A stretch of DNA of 27,375 nt, taken from Pseudomonadota bacterium (lineage in GTDB: Bacteria > Pseudomonadota > Alphaproteobacteria > Sphingomonadales > Sphingomonadaceae). The position numbers and the translations under genes were made by a program. Positions 23,929 through 27,375 of the stretch are shown here, piece after piece. The stretch is taken from assembly GCA_023387085.1 (NCBI GenBank), contig JAEWIL010000108.1, forward strand, positions 1 through 27,375, written 5' to 3'. The first letter of the stretch is position 1; each line of letters opens with the position of its first letter. The notes beneath the pieces were generated by a model. That model was given only the letters and a program-made list of their open reading frames with translations, was not told the origin of the DNA and ran no database searches.

Positions 23929-24141
23929 GTTGTGTCGTCGGCCTTCGCCGTCGGCCGCCACATCGACATGATTCGCACGCTTTCGGACCTTGGTCCGGGA
24001 CAGGACGCTTGTGCCTGCGCACGGGCTTGACGGGTCGGCGTGTGTGCGGGCTGCGCGAAGGCTTGGACGGGGAGCTTCAGGGGGCGACACGGTGCGATGC
24101 AAAGCGGGGATCGGCATGATTTGGACGCAGGGAACAGGATT

Positions 24142-25503
24142 GTGAGTGGCGATGCCGCTGCACTCTGGCCGCGCGTCGCCGAAGGATTGCGGCGCGATCT
24201 CGGTGCGCGCACCTTCGATCATTGGCTGAAGCCCGTCCGGTTCGCCGACTATTGCGCGTTGTCGGGCGTCGTTACGCTCGAAACCGCGAGCCGTTTTTCG
24301 GCGAACTGGATCAACGAGCGCTTCGGTGACCGGCTCGAGCTTGCATGGCGCCAGCACCTGCCGGCGCTGCGCAGCGTGACCGTCCGCGGCGGTGCCGCCG
24401 CGGCGGACCGCGCGTCCACCCTGTCGGCGCAGCCGCTCCCGGCATTCGATGCACCGCGGCCGGTGCCGGCGAACCCCGCGCTGCTCGGTTTCGATCCGCG
24501 CCTGTCGTTCGACCGCTTCGTCGTCGCCCGCTCGAACATTCTTGCCGCCAACGCCGCGCGCCGCATGGCGATGGTCGAGGCGCCGCAGTTCAACCCGCTC
24601 TATCTCTGCTCGGGCACCGGGCAAGGCAAAACGCACCTCCTCCAGGCGATCGCGCAGGCCTATGCCGCAGAGCATCCAACCGCGACGATCATCCTGATGT
24701 CGGCTGAGAAGTTCATGCTCGAATTCGTCGGCGCGATGCGCGGCGGCGACATGATGGCGTTCAAGGCGCGGCTGCGCGCCGCCGACCTGCTGCTGCTCGA
24801 CGATCTGCAATTCGTGATCGGCAAGAATTCGACGCAGGAAGAATTGCTCCACACGATCGACGATCTGATGACCGCGGGCAAGCGGCTCGTCGTCACCGCC
24901 GATCGTCCGCCCGCTATGCTCGACGGCGTCGAAGCACGCTTGCTCTCGCGCCTGTCGGGGGGACTGGTCGCCGATATAGAGGCGCCCGAGGACGATTTGC
25001 GCGAACGGATCATTCGCCAGCGGCTAGCCGCGATGCCGATGGTCGAGGTGCCGGACGACGTCGTCGCCTATCTGGTCAAGCATTTCACGCGCAACATCCG
25101 CGAGCTTGAGGGCGCGCTCAACAAGCTGCTGGCCTATGCCGCGCTGACCGGCACGACAGTCGACCTGACCCTTGCCGAAGACCGGCTGGCCGAAAATGTC
25201 CGCAGCGCGCGGCCGCGCATCACGATCGACGAGATTCAGCGCGCGGTGTGCGCGCACTACCGGCTCGACAAGGCCGAGATGGCATCGAAGCGCCGTGTCC
25301 GCGCCGTTGCCCGCCCCCGCCAGGTCGCGATGTATTTGGCCAAGGAGTTGACCCCGCGTTCCTATCCCGAGATCGGCCGCCGCTTTGGTGGCCGCGACCA
25401 TTCGACCGTGATCCATGCGGTCCGCACGGTCGAGGCGCTGCGCGTCGCCGATAGCGAGCTCGACGCCGAGATCGCCGCGATCCGGCGGAGTCTCAACGGC
25501 TGA
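24142..25503 (+). CDS. dnaA: Chromosomal replication initiator DnaA
   Basis: 453 residues from the GTG at 24142 (AGGGA eight bases upstream); in-frame ATGs at 24040 and 24097 lack such a site. Domain I begins LWPRVAEGLRRDLGARTFDHWL. The AAA+ core has Walker A SGTGQGKTH (157-165), Walker B LLLLDDLQF (Asp220, Asp221) and the arginine-finger region RLLSRLSGG. The domain IV DNA-binding signature is GGRDHSTVIHA (Asp419-Thr422). DnaA binds TTATCCACA boxes and opens the origin. Walker A differs from the usual GGVGLGKTH at three positions, so the protein is divergent. The usual partner dnaN does not follow; tetR does. A perfect DnaA box lies 32 bases past the stop. Confidence 0.94.
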   Translation: MSGDAAALWPRVAEGLRRDLGARTFDHWLKPVRFADYCALSGVVTLETASRFSANWINERFGDRLELAWRQHLPALRSVTVRGGAAAADRASTLSAQPLPAFDAPRPVPANPALLGFDPRLSFDRFVVARSNILAANAARRMAMVEAPQFNPLYLCSGTGQGKTHLLQAIAQAYAAEHPTATIILMSAEKFMLEFVGAMRGGDMMAFKARLRAADLLLLDDLQFVIGKNSTQEELLHTIDDLMTAGKRLVVTADRPPAMLDGVEARLLSRLSGGLVADIEAPEDDLRERIIRQRLAAMPMVEVPDDVVAYLVKHFTRNIRELEGALNKLLAYAALTGTTVDLTLAEDRLAENVRSARPRITIDEIQRAVCAHYRLDKAEMASKRRVRAVARPRQVAMYLAKELTPRSYPEIGRRFGGRDHSTVIHAVRTVEALRVADSELDAEIAAIRRSLNG

Positions 25504-25516
25504 TCCACCGGTTTTG

Positions 25517-25536
25517 CCGGGGTTATGCCCGGTTTT
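25517..25536 (+). terminator. Possible weak terminator after dnaA
   Basis: CCGGG (25517-25521), 6-base loop, CCCGG (25528-25532), then TTTT. The stem is short and the T-run brief. It overlaps the adjacent DnaA box. Confidence 0.35.
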
Positions 25537-25543
25537 ATCCACA
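25535..25543. promoter_or_regulatory. Consensus DnaA box TTATCCACA
   Basis: A perfect TTATCCACA lies 32 bases past the dnaA stop. Two degenerate relatives, TGATCCACC (25501-25509, over the dnaA stop codon) and TTATGCCCG (25523-25531), sit beside it. It could titrate DnaA or belong to an initiation region; a single good box is not enough to call an origin. Confidence 0.6.
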
Positions 25544-25601
25544 TGTCGGACGCCGGATGCCGAGCGAGACATGTGTCACGAAACCGTCCCGGGCGCGCCT
25601 C

Positions 25602-25629
25602 TGGACTCTTCGGCGCGATGCATTATATA
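25602..25629 (+). promoter_or_regulatory. Promoter of tetR
   Basis: TGGACT (25602-25607), 16-base spacer, TATATA (25624-25629). The expected start falls about 7-10 bases later, at or next to the tetR ATG (25639), so the mRNA may be leaderless. The layout matches the promoter at 26324. Confidence 0.5.
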
Positions 25630-25639
25630 CCGCACGTTA
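25628..25639. promoter_or_regulatory. Putative TetR operator at tetR
   Basis: TACCGCACGTTA overlaps the tetR -10 box and start codon. Together with bases before it, it forms the 12-base TTATATACCGCA that is identical to 26345-26356. It would allow autorepression. Confidence 0.5.
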
Positions 25640-26250
25640 TGGAAAGCGATACAGCCACCCCCGTCAAGGGACGCCCGCGCGAATTTTGTGTCGACAAGGC
25701 ACTGGCCGAAGCTCTGCATGTGTTTTGGGCAAAGGGTTATGACGGCGCGTCGATGACCGACCTGACCGAGGCGATGGGGATCACCAAGCCCAGCCTTTAT
25801 GCCGCGTTCGGAAACAAGGAAGCCCTGTTCCACAAGGCGCTGGATCTCTACGAATCCGAAAAACTCGAATATACGCGGCTCGCGCTCGAACAGCCGACCG
25901 CGCGCAAGGTCGCCGAATATTATCTCCACGGCGCGCTGATGACACATGCGGGGACAACCGACCCCAAAGGGTGCATGGGCATTTTGAGTTCGCTCGCGTG
26001 TAGCCCCGAGGCCGAGTCAATCAAGGCCGATGTCATCAACCGCCGTGCCTCGTCGCAGCGCGCGCTGGTCGATCGTTTCGAGCGCGCGAAGCGCGAAGGC
26101 GACCTGCCTGCGCACGTCGACGCGCAAGGCCTGACGAGCCTGCTATATGCGCTGCTCCAGGGCATTTCGGTGCAGGCCGGTGCGGGCGCGTCGATGGAGG
26201 AGCTCGAACGGCTCGTCGACACCAGCCTCGCGCTCTGGCCGAGCAACTAG
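25639..26250 (+). CDS. TetR/AcrR-family transcriptional regulator
   Basis: 203 residues from the ATG at 25639; earlier in-frame starts (25525, 25618) lie upstream of the -10 box. The N-terminal helix-turn-helix is near residues 38-58 (SMTDLTEAMGITKPSLYAAF), followed by the usual GNKEALFHKAL. The C-terminal ligand-binding part contains KGCMGILSSLACSPEAE, a pattern common in regulators of efflux genes. It probably represses the RND efflux operon that begins at 26324, and itself. The gene lacks a recognisable ribosome binding site, in line with a leaderless message. The inducer is unknown. Confidence 0.9.
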   Translation: MESDTATPVKGRPREFCVDKALAEALHVFWAKGYDGASMTDLTEAMGITKPSLYAAFGNKEALFHKALDLYESEKLEYTRLALEQPTARKVAEYYLHGALMTHAGTTDPKGCMGILSSLACSPEAESIKADVINRRASSQRALVDRFERAKREGDLPAHVDAQGLTSLLYALLQGISVQAGAGASMEELERLVDTSLALWPSN

Positions 26251-26302
26251 GGGCGTTTTAGCGCGCGAAAAGAAAAAGCATCGGCCGCTCAAAAATTTTC
26301 GA

Positions 26303-26314
26303 TACCGATCGGTA
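26303..26314. promoter_or_regulatory. Perfect palindrome TACCGATCGGTA upstream of the efflux promoter
   Basis: A 12-base perfect palindrome, 10 bases upstream of the -35 box. It shares TACCG and a final TA with the two sites that overlap the -10 boxes (25628 and 26350), so it may be a further operator half or an auxiliary site. Confidence 0.45.
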
Positions 26315-26323
26315 CAAAATTCC

Positions 26324-26351
26324 TTGACAAGATGAACGGCGGATTTATATA
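26324..26351 (+). promoter_or_regulatory. Promoter of the efflux operon
   Basis: A perfect -35 box TTGACA (26324-26329), 16-base spacer, TATATA (26346-26351). The start near 26359 leaves a leader of about 225 bases before the first gene. An operator-like sequence covers the end of the -10 box. Confidence 0.75.
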
Positions 26352-26361
26352 CCGCATAGTA
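26350..26361. promoter_or_regulatory. Putative TetR operator at the efflux promoter
   Basis: TACCGCATAGTA begins within the -10 box. The 12 bases 26345-26356 (TTATATACCGCA) are identical to 25623-25634 at tetR and lie in the same register to the -10 box. The site would let TetR block RNA polymerase at both promoters. Confidence 0.5.
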
Positions 26362-26423
26362 CAGATGGTTGGATCGACGAAGGCACCGCGAGAGTTGCCG
26401 CCGCTTTCCACCCACGCTGTGCC

Positions 26424-26440
26424 GGTCTGATCCCCAGACC
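26424..26440 (+). promoter_or_regulatory. Leader hairpin
   Basis: GGTCTG-ATCCC-CAGACC, a perfect 6-bp stem with a 5-base loop, in the middle of the efflux leader. Confidence 0.4.
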
Positions 26441-26519
26441 AACCCAGACAAGTTTCGCGGGACTTCGCGCCGCCGTCGGCTGACGGGGGAACGGCTTTCT
26501 GCGTCCAGACTCTCCCCTC

Positions 26520-26563
26520 GCCGGGCGCAAGCGTCCCGGGGCTCGCGCCCCCTTGCGCCCGGC
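26520..26563 (+). promoter_or_regulatory. Strong leader hairpin before the first efflux-operon gene
   Basis: GCCGGGCGCAAG (26520-26531) pairs perfectly with CTTGCGCCCGGC (26552-26563), 12 bp. The loop contains a second stem, GGGGC-TCGC-GCCCC (26538-26551). No T-run follows, so it is not a terminator. It ends 11 bases before the ribosome binding site GGAGG and may shape translation or mRNA stability. Confidence 0.6.
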
Positions 26564-26585
26564 AAAAGTCCACGGAGGACCGACC

Positions 26586-26996
26586 ATGGCCTATCTTGCC
26601 CTGACCGACGGAGCCGCCAATGCCTTTGCTCCGGCTATCCCCCAGAATTTTTCTCCGGCTCCCGCCGCGCCGAAAGCCGATAGTCCCGCAGGCTTTTCGG
26701 CGCTGGAATGGTCGGTCGTGATGCTCGCGCGTCACGACCGGCCGTCTAGCCTCCGCGAACCCCGGCGGGTCACCAAATGGCTCGGCCGGATTTTCGGCGA
26801 AGCCACAGGCCGCCGTCTCGCCGATCCCCGTCTCGAGGCGCTCCGTCGCATGGCGGTGCTGACCTGGCACCACAGCTATTCGGTGCCGAAGGCCGAATTG
26901 AAGGCCTTCTTTGCCGCCGGCTTCAGCGCCGATCATTATGAACTTCTGGGCAAGCGTGTCGCCGATGTGCACGTCGCCCGGCTCTTCCGAAAGTAA
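26586..26996 (+). CDS. Small conserved-looking protein of unknown function, first gene of the efflux operon
   Basis: 136 residues from the ATG at 26586 (GGAGG seven bases upstream); the open frame starts earlier at 26553. I do not recognise a named domain. The N-terminal 40 residues are Ala/Pro-rich and look disordered, with no signal peptide. From FSALEWSVVMLARHDRPSSL on the protein is helical and basic, with LADPRLEALRRMAVLTWHHSY and a C-terminal FSADHYELLGKRVADVHVARLF. No membrane segment or metal motif is seen. It lies 5 bases upstream of the membrane-fusion gene and downstream of the TetR-controlled promoter, so it should be co-expressed with the pump. A regulatory or accessory role is only a guess. 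Confidence 0.78.
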   Translation: MAYLALTDGAANAFAPAIPQNFSPAPAAPKADSPAGFSALEWSVVMLARHDRPSSLREPRRVTKWLGRIFGEATGRRLADPRLEALRRMAVLTWHHSYSVPKAELKAFFAAGFSADHYELLGKRVADVHVARLFRK

Positions 26997-27001
26997 GACC
27001 C

Positions 27002-27375
27002 ATGAACATGCTCTCCCCGATCCGGGGCGAGGAGACGGCAAACGCCGCCCTCGCCCCTGCCCCCAGTAATTCCGCAAAGCGCTGGCGTGGCCGCAGCCTG
27101 AAATATGGCCTGCCTGCGCTGTTGCTCGTCGCCGCAGGCTGGGGCCTCACCCACCGCGAGGCGCCGGCGAATGCCGCGCCGCCGATCCCGATCGTCACCG
27201 TCGCCGCGCCGCTGGTGCGCGACATCAACGAGTGGGACGATTATGTCGGCCGCTTCGAAGCGGTGAATTCGGTCGAGGTGCGCCCGCGCGTCTCGGGCCA
27301 GCTCGTCGGTGTCCATTTCACCGACGGCCAGATCGTCCGCAAGGGCCAGCTGCTCTTCTCGATCGACCCGCGCCC
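27002..27375 (+). CDS. RND efflux periplasmic adaptor (membrane-fusion protein), N-terminal part (cut by window edge)
   Basis: The frame from the ATG at 27002 gives 124 residues that run off the window. An N-terminal membrane anchor (GLPALLLVAAGWGL, about 35-48) is followed by the adaptor core: VRDINEWDDYVGRFEAVNSV, then EVRPRVSGQL and VHFTDGQIVRKGQLLFSIDPR. These match the lipoyl/beta-barrel opening of MexE/OqxA-type adaptors. Such proteins join an inner-membrane RND pump to an outer-membrane channel to expel drugs and solvents. The inner-membrane pump gene should follow outside the window. There is no lipobox cysteine, so it is anchored by a helix and not by lipid. The spacing of 5 bases to the previous gene indicates one operon. 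Confidence 0.92.
   Translation, partial: MNMLSPIRGEETANAALAPAPSNSAKRWRGRSLKYGLPALLLVAAGWGLTHREAPANAAPPIPIVTVAAPLVRDINEWDDYVGRFEAVNSVEVRPRVSGQLVGVHFTDGQIVRKGQLLFSIDPR

Noticed and set aside
23703..24141. Chromosomal origin between rpsT and dnaA
   Set aside because: AT-rich DNA is present but no consensus DnaA box; the only perfect box is downstream of dnaA. Evidence is insufficient.
26520..26563. Intrinsic terminator before the small efflux-operon gene
   Set aside because: The stem is strong but it is followed by GGAGG and not by a T-run.
1..27375. tRNA, rRNA, CRISPR array, insertion sequence or prophage
   Set aside because: No cloverleaf, rRNA core, regularly spaced repeats, transposase or phage protein was seen in reading.

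Overview
The window is high-GC chromosomal DNA from an alphaproteobacterium, most likely a sphingomonad (Sphingopyxis/Sphingomonas-like). The signs are a TonB-dependent receptor beside a TPR-sulfotransferase, an RNase E with an acidic/RG-rich insertion in its S1 domain and a GWW tail, and the order ubiE-ubiB-(ccdAB)-coaBC-dut divergent from mutM-rpsT-dnaA. This assignment comes from recalled family features and gene order; no database search was run.

Layout. (1) 1-7670, minus strand: an M48 metallopeptidase with TPR tail, a membrane-anchored DsbA-like oxidoreductase with a very long N-terminal extension, a TPR-sulfotransferase, a TonB-dependent receptor and, 4 bases after its stop, an APC-type amino-acid permease cut by the window edge. 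(2) 7764-10462, minus: RNase E with a strong intrinsic terminator, preceded by a long hairpin-rich leader. (3) 11010-16537, plus: periplasmic N-acetylmuramoyl-L-alanine amidase, class A penicillin-binding protein 1A, release factor 2 and a lipoprotein-like SAM methyltransferase whose start overlaps the prfB stop. (4) 16534-22292, minus: a tightly packed set ubiE-ubiB-ccdA-ccdB-coaBC-dut-moeB/thiF-dsrE with overlapping or nearly touching genes. A CcdAB-type toxin-antitoxin pair with its own promoter and operator sits between ubiB and coaBC. (5) 22386-25503, plus: mutM, rpsT (promoter and terminator visible), an AT-rich intergenic island, and dnaA followed by a perfect DnaA box. (6) 25602-27375, plus: a TetR repressor, a small unrecognised protein behind a long structured leader, and the start of an RND efflux membrane-fusion protein.

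How the genes work together. Region 3 is envelope growth plus translation termination. Region 4 joins quinone, coenzyme A, dUTP and sulfur-transfer housekeeping, with the toxin-antitoxin module as the one accessory element. In region 6 an identical 12-base sequence overlaps the -10 box of both the tetR and the efflux-operon promoters in the same register, which makes it the likely TetR operator. No rRNA, tRNA, CRISPR array, insertion sequence or prophage gene was seen.
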